A stretch of 64,000 bases of DNA from Methanobacteriales archaeon HGW-Methanobacteriales-1 (GCA_002839705.1 PGYO01000001.1:248001-312000), one strand, 5' to 3'; positions 17,860 to 27,177 are shown, counted from the first letter of the stretch. The notes: a model not told the origin generated them from the letters alone. Program-made: numbers and translations.

Positions 17860-18522
17860 ATGGTGGATAACATACCTGAAAAAGGCGCTGCACTACAAAG
17901 AGATATGGAAACTTATGCTATAATTCCTTACCTTCCCGGTGGTTTTATTTCAGTGGAAGATTTGAAGAAAATGGTAAATATAGCAGAGAAATATCATGCT
18001 AAAACATTTAAAATTACGCCCGAACAGCGAGTGGCAATCATTGGCCTACCCGGAGATGATATTGACCAAATATGGGACGAATTAGATATGAAGCCTGGAG
18101 GTTTCACGGGTAAAGTCGTAAGATCCGCTAAATTTTGTCCAGGAACCATACACTGTAAAAAAGGGGAACAGGATACTATTAAGATGGGAATGGCCATTGA
18201 TGAAAAATTCATGGGAATGTCTTTGCCCAATAAGGCTAAAATTGGAGTTAGTGGATGTCCTAACTCATGTGCTATGTCTGCCGTCAGGGATATTGGCTTA
18301 ATTGGCACTAAAAAGGGTTGGAATGTTATGGTTGGGGGTAATAGTGGAAGAAAACCTATGATTGGGAGAAAAATAGCAAAGAATCTTTCTAATGATGATG
18401 CTATCGAACTAATTGATAACATTTTTAATTATTATGGGAAATTAGACACTAAAAGACGGCTGGGATTCTATATAGAAAAAATAGGATTTGAGAATTTCAA
18501 AAAAGATTTGCAGATTGGTTAA
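17860..18522 (+). CDS. Small siroheme/4Fe-4S reductase-like protein (Dsr-like, nitrite/sulfite reductase family)
   Basis: The 220-residue protein has an N-terminal ferredoxin-like half domain (GGFISVEDLKKM...TPEQRVAIIGLP) and a 4Fe-4S/siroheme half domain with Cys93, Cys99, Cys133 and Cys137 (CPGTIHC and SGCPNSC). This is one module only, roughly half the size of assimilatory sulfite reductases, as in the stand-alone Dsr-like proteins of methanogens whose substrate is generally unproven. A possible substrate is sulfite or nitrite, or it may act on another tetrapyrrole; I cannot decide. AGGAGCGG supports the start. Confidence 0.85.
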   Translation: MVDNIPEKGAALQRDMETYAIIPYLPGGFISVEDLKKMVNIAEKYHAKTFKITPEQRVAIIGLPGDDIDQIWDELDMKPGGFTGKVVRSAKFCPGTIHCKKGEQDTIKMGMAIDEKFMGMSLPNKAKIGVSGCPNSCAMSAVRDIGLIGTKKGWNVMVGGNSGRKPMIGRKIAKNLSNDDAIELIDNIFNYYGKLDTKRRLGFYIEKIGFENFKKDLQIG

Positions 18523-18656
18523 CTGTCAATTTGCTATTTATTTTCATCAATATTTGATTTTTATTTAGTCTTAATTCCTACTTCTAATTCTTTTCATGGC
18601 TAAAAATAGGAAATAAAATATAAATAATTACGATGATACTAATAAAATCAAATAAA

Positions 18657-19466
18657 TTAAGTGGTTCTTTTTAGGGTGATTACATATATCTGTGGTCTGG
18701 CAAAGAACCTTATAGGTAAATATACAGTTCCTATTCCATTACTCACAATCATTGTAGTGTTATCTTCGTTTGTAATTCCGGTCCGATATTTATTTCCATA
18801 ATCTGAATAAACTACAGGTGCCCATATCCCAAAAAATGTGACCTGTCCTCCATGGGTATGGCCAGAAAGTACCAGATCCACTTTGTTTTTATTTACCTCT
18901 GGGAAATAATCTGGGTTGTGTGATAATAAAATAACAAAATCTTCGGATGTTACTGGGCCGGTAGTGGCATTTTGTATTTGAGCACCATTGTTATAATCCC
19001 CAACTCCACCTAATCGGATTTGGGCACCATTTAGCTCTATCCATGTTCCTTTGTTACCAATGTAGGTCATATTTGATTTAGGTATGGTATTCAAAGTCCA
19101 GTACTGTGGATCACTATTCCCTAGAACGGTATAAACTCCTAAGGGCGCTTTTAATTTGGCCAGAGATGAGAATACAGGAGCAATGTAAGTAGAGTTACCA
19201 CTAACATAGTCCCCTCCTAATAAAATAAGGTCTGGATTTAAGCTATTGACTTGATTTACAAGATTATCTACTCTATTTTTATCAAAATATGGTCCATGAT
19301 GAATATCACTGATAAAAACGATTTTCTTGCCATCGAACTGGGAGGGTATTTGACTGGATTCAATGGTCACTTCCTTGGTTTCAATCCAGTAGGGCTCAAT
19401 GAACATGTAAGCCACAATTAAAAATCCAATTATTCCTAATAATCCTAAGGTGTTCTTTAATTTCAT
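18657..19466 (-). CDS. Membrane-anchored calcineurin-like metallophosphoesterase (YkuE-like)
   Basis: The 269-residue protein has one N-terminal membrane helix (about residues 5-25) and an outer or peripheral phosphoesterase domain. Metal-site motifs are D54-I-H56, GGD (D86), GN-S-D (N117, S118, D119), SHNPD and GHTHGGQ. The usual GNH(D/E) has Ser118 in place of the catalytic His, an unusual change that may lower or alter activity. Relatives act on phosphodiesters or lipid A-type substrates; here the substrate is unknown. GAGATT precedes the ATG. Confidence 0.85.
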   Translation of the reverse strand: MKLKNTLGLLGIIGFLIVAYMFIEPYWIETKEVTIESSQIPSQFDGKKIVFISDIHHGPYFDKNRVDNLVNQVNSLNPDLILLGGDYVSGNSTYIAPVFSSLAKLKAPLGVYTVLGNSDPQYWTLNTIPKSNMTYIGNKGTWIELNGAQIRLGGVGDYNNGAQIQNATTGPVTSEDFVILLSHNPDYFPEVNKNKVDLVLSGHTHGGQVTFFGIWAPVVYSDYGNKYRTGITNEDNTTMIVSNGIGTVYLPIRFFARPQIYVITLKRTT

Positions 19467-19770
19467 TTAAATCTCTTTTAATCTTTTACTTTTATTTAAT
19501 AGGGTTTTTATCCAATAAAAAGCTTTTCATGAGTTTAATAATTAAATTGACCTATTTTATTAAATAAGTGTAAATAATTAAAAATTGATTTAAAAGGTTA
19601 TATTATAAATAACGAGAATATTTTTCATTCAAACAAAGGAATTAAGAAAGATAATTAGAAGGAATTAAAAAGAAATTTCTAGAAAAAAATATTAATGAAA
19701 AATATAATAGAATTTAAGAAAATATCTAAAACAAAAATTTAAAAAATAAATTTTTATAATTAAAATTTAA
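19467..19770. other. AT-rich spacer
   Basis: This spacer lies between two minus-strand genes. It should hold the promoter of the phosphoesterase and the end of the helicase transcript. I see no palindrome, RNA gene or credible ORF. Confidence 0.3.
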
Positions 19771-21069
19771 TTAATTAGTGTTTTTATCGTTAGCAATCTT
19801 CAATAGGGCCGCGGATATATCTACAGAGTTATAACCGACTTCTATTAACCGCTCCACGTTGTGAACACATTTACTTAAATCTTCCTTATCGATAGTTGCT
19901 TTAACTTTTTCCAGAATCATATCTGTTTTAAGCTTGTCAACATCTTTTAGTGAAGGAATTTGTTGTTGTTGGATTTTAGTTTTGGTAAATCTTTGGATAT
20001 CTCTTAATTTGTAGATTTCTTTACCAGATACAAAAGTAAAAGCCTGTCCTTTTTTACCAGCACGTCCAGTTCGACCAATCCGGTGCACATAATATTCATT
20101 GTCGTTAGGCACGTCGTAGTTGAATACTGCTTCCACATCAGGCACGTCGATTCCTCTGGCTGCTACATCAGTGGCCACTAGAATGTCTATTTTACCATTA
20201 CGGTATTTGTTCATGACCTTATCTCTTTGGCCCTGTCTCATATCGCCGTGAATACCATCTACAAAGTATCCTCGAGTTTTTAAGTCTTTTACTAACCTAT
20301 CTACTCGGCGTTTGGTGTTACAGAATACTAATGCTAATTTAATATCATGAACATCCATTACACGGGACAGTACTTCTGTCTTCATTTTTTCTTTTGCTTC
20401 AAAATAGATTTGCTCGATTTCAGGGGCAGTAAGTTGGTGATGAGCAACTTTAATCAGTTTTGGATTTTTCTGATATTTTTTAGTGAGTCTTAAAATGTCC
20501 TTGGACATGGTAGCAGAGAATAATAGGGTCTGCCTTTTCTTAGGAACGTGTCTTAGGATTTCTTCTATGTCATCCCGGAATCCCATATCAAGCATTTCAT
20601 CTGCTTCATCCAGAACAACCATTTCCACACCATCTAATTTAAGAGTTCCTCTCTGGATGTGATCAATTACTCTTCCTGGAGTTCCAATAACCACATGCAC
20701 TCCTTTATTAAGTGCTCTAATCTGCCTTCCAATAGGCTGTCCACCATAAATTGGCAGTACTTTAACTCTTTCCATATGTGCTGAAATTCTTCCTACTTCT
20801 TCAGCTACTTGAATACATAATTCTCTTGTAGGGCATAATACAATAGCCTGAACTGTTTTGTCCGGTGTGTAAACTTTTTCTAGAACAGGAATCCCAAATG
20901 CTGCGGTTTTTCCAGTACCAGTTTGGGCCTGTCCAATAATATCTTTTCCGGTTAATGCTATGGGAATAGTGAGAGACTGAATTGGAGTAGCTTCTTCAAA
21001 TCCCATGTCTACAATAGCTTTTTTAATCTCTTTTGATATATCTAAATCGTTGAATAGTAATTGATCCAT
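19771..21069 (-). CDS. DEAD-box RNA helicase
   Basis: An ATP-dependent RNA unwinding enzyme of 432 residues. Motifs in order: Q motif (F..LDI...GFEEATPIQ), AQTGTGKT (I), PTRELC (Ia), GTPGRVID (Ib), DEAD (II), SATM (III), then in the second domain ALVFCNTKRR (IV), TDVAARGIDVPDV (V) and HRIGRTGRAGKKG (VI). Length matches a minimal CshA/DeaD-like helicase with a short C-terminal tail of about 60 residues. It may help ribosome assembly or RNA decay. AAGGAAGAT precedes the ATG. Confidence 0.95.
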   Translation of the reverse strand: MDQLLFNDLDISKEIKKAIVDMGFEEATPIQSLTIPIALTGKDIIGQAQTGTGKTAAFGIPVLEKVYTPDKTVQAIVLCPTRELCIQVAEEVGRISAHMERVKVLPIYGGQPIGRQIRALNKGVHVVIGTPGRVIDHIQRGTLKLDGVEMVVLDEADEMLDMGFRDDIEEILRHVPKKRQTLLFSATMSKDILRLTKKYQKNPKLIKVAHHQLTAPEIEQIYFEAKEKMKTEVLSRVMDVHDIKLALVFCNTKRRVDRLVKDLKTRGYFVDGIHGDMRQGQRDKVMNKYRNGKIDILVATDVAARGIDVPDVEAVFNYDVPNDNEYYVHRIGRTGRAGKKGQAFTFVSGKEIYKLRDIQRFTKTKIQQQQIPSLKDVDKLKTDMILEKVKATIDKEDLSKCVHNVERLIEVGYNSVDISAALLKIANDKNTN

Positions 21070-21325
21070 ATTATCTTCCTTATTTTACAAAATATACAAA
21101 TTCTAAAAATATGATAATTAATTATTTAAGGCTATTTTAAAATAAAACAAAATTAGCAAATAATCAAAAATCAGTCGTTAACATACTATTAGTAAGAGGA
21201 TACATTTAAAGTATCCTATTAATATGAGTAATTAATTAAATTTTCTTAGTTTTAATATAATATATTGGGTATTTGATTTATAACTATCTAATTATCTAAT
21301 TGTCCAGTTTCTAAAATTCTATTTT

Positions 21326-21345
21326 ATAATATAATATAATATAAT
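21326..21345. repeat. Pentanucleotide tandem repeat (ATAAT)4
   Basis: Four perfect copies of ATAAT lie just downstream of the Cas4-like gene's stop, in the 298-base spacer before the helicase. Probably neutral low-complexity sequence. Confidence 0.7.
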
Positions 21346-21367
21346 ATTTGATTATAATCCATTGAAT

Positions 21368-22045
21368 TTATTTAAATTCACAGTAACTACTAAAACGGCA
21401 CTTAGCACATTTTCGAGGATTATCTGTAGGTAAAAATGCTTTAGAACCATTTAATAAATCTTGCATACGATTAATAAGAGTTTTAATCTTTTTTTCTGCA
21501 GTCTGATCAAATTCTGAACTCCAAAAAATATTATCTGTTCCTCTTTCTCTTAGAGCAGCTCTTATTTTTCGTTTATTGATGGTATTTTCACTATTTTTTT
21601 CAATTATATCTTTAAATGCAAGACAATATCCAAAAACTTGATTAATGGTGGAATAATAGGCAATTTTACCTGGTTTATCATCAATTATAATAAATTCATC
21701 GGGAGTTAACCATATTTCATCAATGAAACCTCTTATGCCATATTCCGGTGAAACTACCCATAATTCTCGAGATAATATTTCTTCCTTTTGGGAAAGTTCC
21801 ATCATTTCTGCAAATGTGGCGGGGACCGCTTCTTCTTGGAATTTATCTTCCAGTTCTTGGTGAACTTCTTGACCTTTCATCATTTCGGGAGTGGGTGTGG
21901 TACTTATTCCTTCCACATATTCTAAAAATATGCTGTATTCACAGTAACCCTGTTGATTTAACCAGCTTATTGGAAAATTTAATTTTCCATCTATTATTTT
22001 GGCTCCTTTTATCGTAGGATGATTTTTAGAATTTTTATCGTGCAT
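21368..22045 (-). CDS. Cas4-like PD-(D/E)XK nuclease with 4Fe-4S cluster (not in a CRISPR locus)
   Basis: The 225-residue protein has a RecB/Cas4-type nuclease core. H62 lies in GQEVHQELE, D109 in GFIDE, the D122-x-K124 pair in IDDKPG, and Q136 plus Tyr in NQVFGYC. Cys35 together with Cys213, Cys216 and Cys222 (CAKCRFSSYC) can hold the family's iron-sulfur cluster. No cas gene or repeat array is in the window, so this is a solitary Cas4-family exonuclease, perhaps for DNA repair. GAGGATTAAT precedes the ATG. Confidence 0.85.
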   Translation of the reverse strand: MHDKNSKNHPTIKGAKIIDGKLNFPISWLNQQGYCEYSIFLEYVEGISTTPTPEMMKGQEVHQELEDKFQEEAVPATFAEMMELSQKEEILSRELWVVSPEYGIRGFIDEIWLTPDEFIIIDDKPGKIAYYSTINQVFGYCLAFKDIIEKNSENTINKRKIRAALRERGTDNIFWSSEFDQTAEKKIKTLINRMQDLLNGSKAFLPTDNPRKCAKCRFSSYCEFK

Positions 22046-22140
22046 ATTAATCCTCTAATTGTAGTTTATTATTTTACATATTTTGGCCGTTTTGGTTGAA
22101 TTTAATAATTATATTCCTAAAACGACATAATTGATGATAT

Positions 22141-22239
22141 TTAAGGTATTATATTGGATAATTTAAGGAGAATTGTAAGAATAATGCTGAATATTATGGC
22201 TATAATAATTTCTTTCCAATCAATATTTTTTAAATTCAT
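22141..22239 (-). CDS. Possible 32-residue membrane miniprotein
   Basis: A short ORF in the spacer between two minus-strand genes begins MNLKNIDWKE and continues as one hydrophobic helix (IIIAIIFSIILTILL) with a short tail. The Lys/Trp start before a helix resembles the N-termini of small archaeal membrane proteins (DUF5518-like, from memory), so it could be a true miniprotein or the front of a decayed gene. The ribosome site (AAGGC) is weak. The rest of 22046-22345 holds nothing else I can name. Confidence 0.4.
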   Translation of the reverse strand: MNLKNIDWKEIIIAIIFSIILTILLKLSNIIP

Positions 22240-22345
22240 TATTATGCCTTTGATTTTAAATTGATAAATTCTTTATTTAATGTATCTATTAATCTTTGAA
22301 TAAACTCATTAACTTATGTGGCGTTTAATTAATTATTTCCATTAT

Positions 22346-22996
22346 TTATTTCACCAATGCAATTTTAGGATCTAATAATAATCTAATAACTTCATTGGGA
22401 GTAACTATCATGTTAATTTTTTGATCATGGATTTCCACGGGCACATTACTTACTATTTGCAAAGGATGAATAGTGGTGACCATAGGAGTTTGTTCATGCA
22501 CTGATTTTTGATTTAATAGTTCATAAATTTCTTTATCCGCATATCCCCCACCTTTTCCCAGCCTATTTCCATTCATATCCACAGCCACGGATCCTTCTAT
22601 TACCATATCTACATGTGGAATTTTAGATATTGATTTTCCATATTCAAAGGCCCCTCTTATGGTGGAAGCTATTTCTTCATTATTTTCTTTTAAAGATTCA
22701 CCTTCAATTAAAAGATAGCCATGTTCTAATTTGGGGGTGGCCATGATTAATTCTTTATCGTGATTTAATGCTAGCTCCCTAACATGTTTTTGGGCTGAAT
22801 CCGGACTGCAAAATATTACTTTGGAATTTGCCCATTCTATGGTCCTACTTAATCTTTCTGCTGCAATTTTTGCTCCTTTAAAGTTAGGTATCCTACCATG
22901 ATCTCCTTCAGGCCTTTTTGAAATTCCGTTTTCATTTATTAATTCCCATATATGATTTCTAAGATTTTCTTTTTCTTTTGAAACCTGAAAATTCAT
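22346..22996 (-). CDS. 5-formyltetrahydrofolate cyclo-ligase family protein
   Basis: The family makes 5,10-methenyl-tetrahydrofolate from 5-formyl-tetrahydrofolate with ATP. The 216-residue protein shows KGAKIAAERL, SPDSAQ, and the substrate/phosphate loop GSVAVD...NRLGKGGGYADKEIYEL, then TT(I)HPLQIV. In methanogens, which use tetrahydromethanopterin, this family may act on a different pterin, so the substrate is uncertain. I prefer the start at 22996: GGTG (23003-23006) lies six bases ahead, while the ATG at 23008 has no site. Confidence 0.85.
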   Translation of the reverse strand: MNFQVSKEKENLRNHIWELINENGISKRPEGDHGRIPNFKGAKIAAERLSRTIEWANSKVIFCSPDSAQKHVRELALNHDKELIMATPKLEHGYLLIEGESLKENNEEIASTIRGAFEYGKSISKIPHVDMVIEGSVAVDMNGNRLGKGGGYADKEIYELLNQKSVHEQTPMVTTIHPLQIVSNVPVEIHDQKINMIVTPNEVIRLLLDPKIALVK

Positions 22997-23143
22997 TTTA
23001 AACACCATTAATCATTTTTAATTGATTGATTTATTATATTTGGCCGGGATGGATTCCATAAAACAATAAATGTCTAAATAACTACTGAATACTAAATTTA
23101 ATTAAAAATAATTATATTGTTTCAATAATATAATCTTACAACA

Positions 23144-23656
23144 ATGCCAATAAAAAACTTCTTTAATAAATCTACAATTTTAATAATATGTTTAATTTTA
23201 TTCTCTATTTTATCTTCCGGTTGCATAGAGAATGATTCTTCTTCAAACACAGATAATTATATTTCTAATGATTCTTCTTTAAATAGCTCAGATTTTAATA
23301 ATTCTCAAAATAACACAACTACGGCCCATTATGAGAAACAAGGTTACTGTGATTATGTGGTAGATGGTGACACCATTGATGTTGTTGGGGTGGGTAGAAT
23401 ACGTTTTTCTGGTGTTAACACTCCTGAAAGGGCCCAAGCAGGATATCAAGAAGCAAAAGATTTCGTGAAATCATATTGCCTTGGAAAAACGGTATATCTG
23501 GACATTGATGATGCTAAAAATCATGATAAGTATGGAAGAACTTTGGCCGTGGTTTATGTGGATAATCAGAATATTAATGCTCTTCTTTTAAAGAAAGGAT
23601 ATGCTGAGATTATGTATATTCCGCCTTCAGAATTCCCAAGGGGATTGAATACTTAA
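23144..23656 (+). CDS. Secreted lipoprotein with staphylococcal nuclease (thermonuclease) domain
   Basis: The 170-residue protein starts with a hydrophobic signal ending in a lipobox-like LSSGC (Cys about residue 27), then a Ser/Asn-rich linker, then an SNase domain from about residue 66. The domain has YVVDGDTIDV, RFSGVNTPER (Asn replaces one catalytic Asp; this NTPE form is frequent in homologues), and YGRTLAVVYVD with the catalytic Arg, then NALLLKKGYAE. It should sit on the outer face of the membrane and cut nucleic acid with Ca2+. No ribosome site is seen, so the transcript may be leaderless. Confidence 0.85.
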   Translation: MPIKNFFNKSTILIICLILFSILSSGCIENDSSSNTDNYISNDSSLNSSDFNNSQNNTTTAHYEKQGYCDYVVDGDTIDVVGVGRIRFSGVNTPERAQAGYQEAKDFVKSYCLGKTVYLDIDDAKNHDKYGRTLAVVYVDNQNINALLLKKGYAEIMYIPPSEFPRGLNT

Positions 23657-23992
23657 ATCACTATTTTGATATCTTAATTTTAATGTGGCTATAAATTGAC
23701 TTTTTTTTGATAAAAGCTCAATTAATATGCTAAATCTTTTAATAAGGCAGTAACAAGTCTTTAATTATCAATTTTAAATTTAAATAATTGAAGCAAATGC
23801 TATTGAAAAAAATAAGAAAAGAAAAAATATATGTTATATTATTTTTATTTTAGGCTTGGTTTTCGTACGATTAATGCGTTTAATGTCTGTTCCCACACTG
23901 ATTCCATTTACTTTGAAATCCTATTTTTGTTTTATAATGCTAAATAAGAAATATTAAAATAAAATATAAAAAATAGCAAAATTATTCTATTT
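23657..23992. other. Intergenic region with a possible gene remnant
   Basis: Most of it is featureless AT-rich sequence. On the minus strand 23920-23834 is a 28-codon open stretch (begins DFKVNGISVGTD, ends at TAA) that reads like the C-terminus of a real protein and is richer in GC than its surroundings. It has no start and follows a stop, so it may be a decayed gene end. No RNA gene recognised. Confidence 0.3.
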
Positions 23993-24256
23993 TTATTCTA
24001 CTATTCTTACTTCTTGAACTGCAGGCTTAGCAATGAGTTTTCCAATTATTATGGTTGCAACAATGGCCAATACTGTAATAATTATTGCATAAATAAATAA
24101 ACCGGTTATTCCATTTCCTTTTCCTATCAATTCTGTTATTAAAGCTTTAATTGCTTCATTCCAGGCCAATGCAGCAATTAATCCAAATGCAGTTGTTATT
24201 AAAAGGCCTATGTTTTCTAATACTTGACTTTTCACTTCATTTATATGATCCTTCAT
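23993..24256 (-). CDS. Small two-helix membrane protein (DUF5654-like)
   Basis: The 87-residue protein has two hydrophobic helices (about residues 15-40 and 50-72), the first containing LITTAFGLIAALAWNEAIKAL. This pattern is typical of a small archaeal membrane family that I associate with DUF5654. The function is unknown. GAGGTCA precedes the ATG. Confidence 0.75.
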   Translation of the reverse strand: MKDHINEVKSQVLENIGLLITTAFGLIAALAWNEAIKALITELIGKGNGITGLFIYAIIITVLAIVATIIIGKLIAKPAVQEVRIVE

Positions 24257-24446
24257 TTTTTTGACCTCACTTAATTCATATTATTATTAATTTTGAATTT
24301 TTGGAAGTAAAAAGATAATGGCTTTGGGAAACCATTTTAATGCATAAATAAAAAAATTAGATGTATAAAAAAGATTATTGACTTGATTTACTAGATGCAA
24401 AAAGAAATCGAAAAATATGAAAAATGAATAATATTAATTGATATTT

Positions 24447-24857
24447 TTAAGAGTTTTCGCTCTCAAAAACAACTTCAGTCTTAGCATACTTGTCTAATAA
24501 CCTAAGATAGCCGTTTTTTATGAGTTTACCTAACAAGAGATCTATTAAAACAGGAATCCATAATATTTTAGATAGGTTACGGATAAAACTTTGTTTGTAA
24601 TTTAATTCGTCATCAATTGACTTAACTTCGATTCCCACTAGACTTTTACCTATTGTTTTTTGGTAATGACCTTCTAGATAAGTAAAATAACATATAATTA
24701 CCAAAGCCAGTAAAATTATCCAGTAGTTAAATATAGTAAAATACCCGGTTACTACTACCAAGGGGTAAATAACAACACTTAAAATCCACATTAATGCGGT
24801 AATAACAATGAAATCAATAATAAATGCCCAGAATCTTTTTTTAGTTAAGTTTTCCAT
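24447..24857 (-). CDS. RDD family membrane protein
   Basis: The 136-residue protein has the N-terminal KRFWAFIIDFI motif (the Arg and first Asp of the RDD signature), two to three membrane helices, and the conserved (G)KSLVGIEV...(R)N after the helices. RDD proteins are small integral membrane proteins; some are linked to cation:proton exchange, but most are uncharacterised. AGGGATTT precedes the ATG. It reads in the same direction as its two neighbours but with large spacers, so probably on its own. Confidence 0.85.
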   Translation of the reverse strand: MENLTKKRFWAFIIDFIVITALMWILSVVIYPLVVVTGYFTIFNYWIILLALVIICYFTYLEGHYQKTIGKSLVGIEVKSIDDELNYKQSFIRNLSKILWIPVLIDLLLGKLIKNGYLRLLDKYAKTEVVFESENS

Positions 24858-25131
24858 TTAAATCCCTATTTTATATTCAATTTTTTTTTATTTGACTTAT
24901 ATTACTAATTAATTCATTAATTATTGAACTCAATCATGGAAATTATGATGAAATCCTATTAATATTAGTATTAAATTATTATTTGTTAAAATTAATCTTG
25001 AATTGAAAATATTTATAATTTCCTAAATGTTCTTACTTACAATTAATGATTATCCTGCATTAAAATAAAAATTAAAAGAATAAAAAATTTTAACTAGTTC
25101 ATTAATTTGATTTAGACTAATTAATATCTTA

Positions 25132-26142
25132 TTAACAAACTCTAGGAACTGGATCAGCAATTGGTGCTTCTAAAATTCTTGTTCCACCTAAAGAAGTCTC
25201 CATTAGAACATGATGGCCTTCAGTGACTTCTCCAATAATTTGTGCTTCAGAGCCGTATTTGGTCTTCCTAATAGCTTTTAAAGTCTCCTCAGCAACATCA
25301 GGCTTTACACCCATTACTACTTTTCCTTCATTGGCCACATCAAAGGGATCTATTCCTAACATTTCTGAAACTGCTTTAACCTGTTCTTTTAATGGTATTT
25401 GATCTTCATCAAGCATTAATCCCACACCAGATTTACTGGCCAGTTCATTGACCGCATTGGCCAGGCCTCCACGGGTAGGGTCTTTTAGAGCAGTTACTCC
25501 CCCAATTCCCAGAGCAGTTTCTACTATCTCCCATACTGGAGCCACATCCGATTTTAAATCAGTTTCAAAACCAAAACCTTCACGATAGGCCATTAGGGCC
25601 ATTCCATGGTCTCCCACACTCCCGCTGAGAATGATTTTGTCCCCAATTTCCAGGCCAGAATCCCTTTTTACTTCTCCTCTTTTTGCTAGACCAATTCCGG
25701 TAGTGGCAATGACCATCTGGTCTAATTTTCCCTGTTCCATGACCTTGGTATCTCCAGTGATAATAGAAACCCCGGTTTCCTGACAAACTTCATCCATAGA
25801 TTTTATTATGGTTTCCAAGTCTTCTCCAGGGAATCCTTCTCGGATGATCATAGCATTGGCAATGGCTAGAGGTTTGGCCCCCATAACTGAAACGTCATTA
25901 ACAGTTCCAGCTATTGATATTCTTCCAATATCTCCTCCTGGGAAGAACAATGGGTCAATGGTGTGTCCATCAGTACTTACCACGATTTCATAATCACCAA
26001 GTGGGATTGAGGCCCCGTCATCTAAATCATCCAGACCTACACCACCATTCACACTTTTATTGTGTATGTTGTTTAATATGATATCTGAGATTAAATTCTG
26101 CATTACTTCTCCGCCAGCACCGTGGGACATACCAATTTTCAT
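25132..26142 (-). CDS. hypE: Hydrogenase maturation protein HypE (carbamoyl dehydratase)
   Basis: HypE dehydrates the carbamoyl group on its C-terminal cysteine to a thiocyanate, giving the cyanide ligands of [NiFe] hydrogenases. The 336-residue protein begins MSHGAGGEVMQ (the HypE glycine-rich start), then STDGHTIDP, GDIGRISIAGTVNDVSVMGAKP, GDTKVM and DPTRGGLANAVNE. It ends in PRVC, the essential C-terminal Cys336. GGGTGA precedes the ATG. The partner hypF and other hyp genes are not in the window. Confidence 0.96.
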   Translation of the reverse strand: MKIGMSHGAGGEVMQNLISDIILNNIHNKSVNGGVGLDDLDDGASIPLGDYEIVVSTDGHTIDPLFFPGGDIGRISIAGTVNDVSVMGAKPLAIANAMIIREGFPGEDLETIIKSMDEVCQETGVSIITGDTKVMEQGKLDQMVIATTGIGLAKRGEVKRDSGLEIGDKIILSGSVGDHGMALMAYREGFGFETDLKSDVAPVWEIVETALGIGGVTALKDPTRGGLANAVNELASKSGVGLMLDEDQIPLKEQVKAVSEMLGIDPFDVANEGKVVMGVKPDVAEETLKAIRKTKYGSEAQIIGEVTEGHHVLMETSLGGTRILEAPIADPVPRVC

Positions 26143-26793
26143 AGAAATTCACCCTTTGAATGTTTTAAATGTGATTAAATTTATGCTATAGATACTATTA
26201 AATTGAAAATACAATTAAATTAGTTTATAATTTAATTATATGATATTTCATGATTGAGCATTTACAATATTTAAATGTTACAAAAAATTTATTAAATAAA
26301 CTTCTTAAAACCAATTGTAAATTTTAAACTTTAAATATGAGTTTAGTTAAATTATAATAAATTACAATGAACACACAATTTCTTGTATATTGGTTGTCTG
26401 AATAAACGAAAAAAATTATTATACTGGTTTATTAAATAAAATCAGGAATATGATACATGCAAATAAGACTTGATTGGTTTTCATGTTTTAATATGCTCCA
26501 AACAATAAGAATATTTTTAAGGTTTGATGGATAACTTTAATAAGTAATTAAATTGATATAATTGATATATATTGTTTAAAATAGAATTATTTTAAATATA
26601 GATAAATTAAATAGGATACCAGTTGTGTTTTAAATTCAGTTTTTACTGATTTTGGAATTTTAATTAAGGTTTCTAAATGGGTATTAAATCTAATAAATTT
26701 TAGATAAGTATTCCATAATATTATTCTAAAGGCAAAATCAACAGTCTTTTTGAATGATATTAATTACAAAAATAACGTTAACAAGGTGAAATA
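26143..26793. other. Long divergent spacer between hypE and rps8e
   Basis: About 650 bases of AT-rich sequence that must contain both divergent promoters; several TATA-like runs exist. I looked for tRNA arms, C/D boxes and hairpins and saw none I would defend, nor a small ORF with a ribosome site. Confidence 0.3.
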
Positions 26794-27177
26794 ATGGCAA
26801 TTTGGCAAGGAAAATCAATGAAAAAACCTAGTGGTGGACGAGCAAAAATGAACCGAGGAAAGAAGAAATGTGAACTCGGTAGAGAAGCTGCTGAAACCAA
26901 AATAGGTGACAGAAAAATTAGAAGGATTAGAACTCAAGGTGGAAACGAAAAAATCCGATTATCCAATGATTCTAAAATTAATGTAATGGACCCTTCAACC
27001 AAAAAAACTGAAACGGCTGAAATATTAAATGTTGTAGAAAACTTGGCCAATCCCAACTTTGTAAGAAGGAACATCATAACTAAAGGTGCTTTAGTGGAAA
27101 CCAGTGCAGGTAAAGTTCGAGTTACTTCCAGGCCTGGCCAACACGGTATCATTAATGGTGTGCTCATTGCAGAATGA
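26794..27177 (+). CDS. rps8e: 30S ribosomal protein S8e
   Basis: The archaeal/eukaryotic small-subunit protein S8e. The 127-residue basic protein begins [15 protein letters not shown], contains [14 protein letters not shown] and [12 protein letters not shown], and ends [12 protein letters not shown]. Length is right for archaea. AGGTGAAATA precedes the ATG. The start of polB2 lies within its last codons, so the two are likely co-transcribed. Confidence 0.96.
   Translation: MAIWQGKSMKKPSGGRAKMNRGKKKCELGREAAETKIGDRKIRRIRTQGGNEKIRLSNDSKINVMDPSTKKTETAEILNVVENLANPNFVRRNIITKGALVETSAGKVRVTSRPGQHGIINGVLIAE

Noticed and set aside
17994-18422. 142-codon minus-strand ORF
   Set aside because: Antisense to the siroheme-reductase-like gene, whose cysteine motifs are clear.
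21326-21345. (ATAAT)4 as a possible CRISPR or iteron array
   Set aside because: Unit too short and without spacers; simple low-complexity DNA.
21368-22045. Cas4-like gene as sign of a CRISPR system
   Set aside because: No repeats, cas1, cas2 or effector gene anywhere in the window.
26143-26793. Possible RNA gene in the 650-base spacer
   Set aside because: I found no T-arm sequence, C/D boxes or stable GC-rich stem in it.
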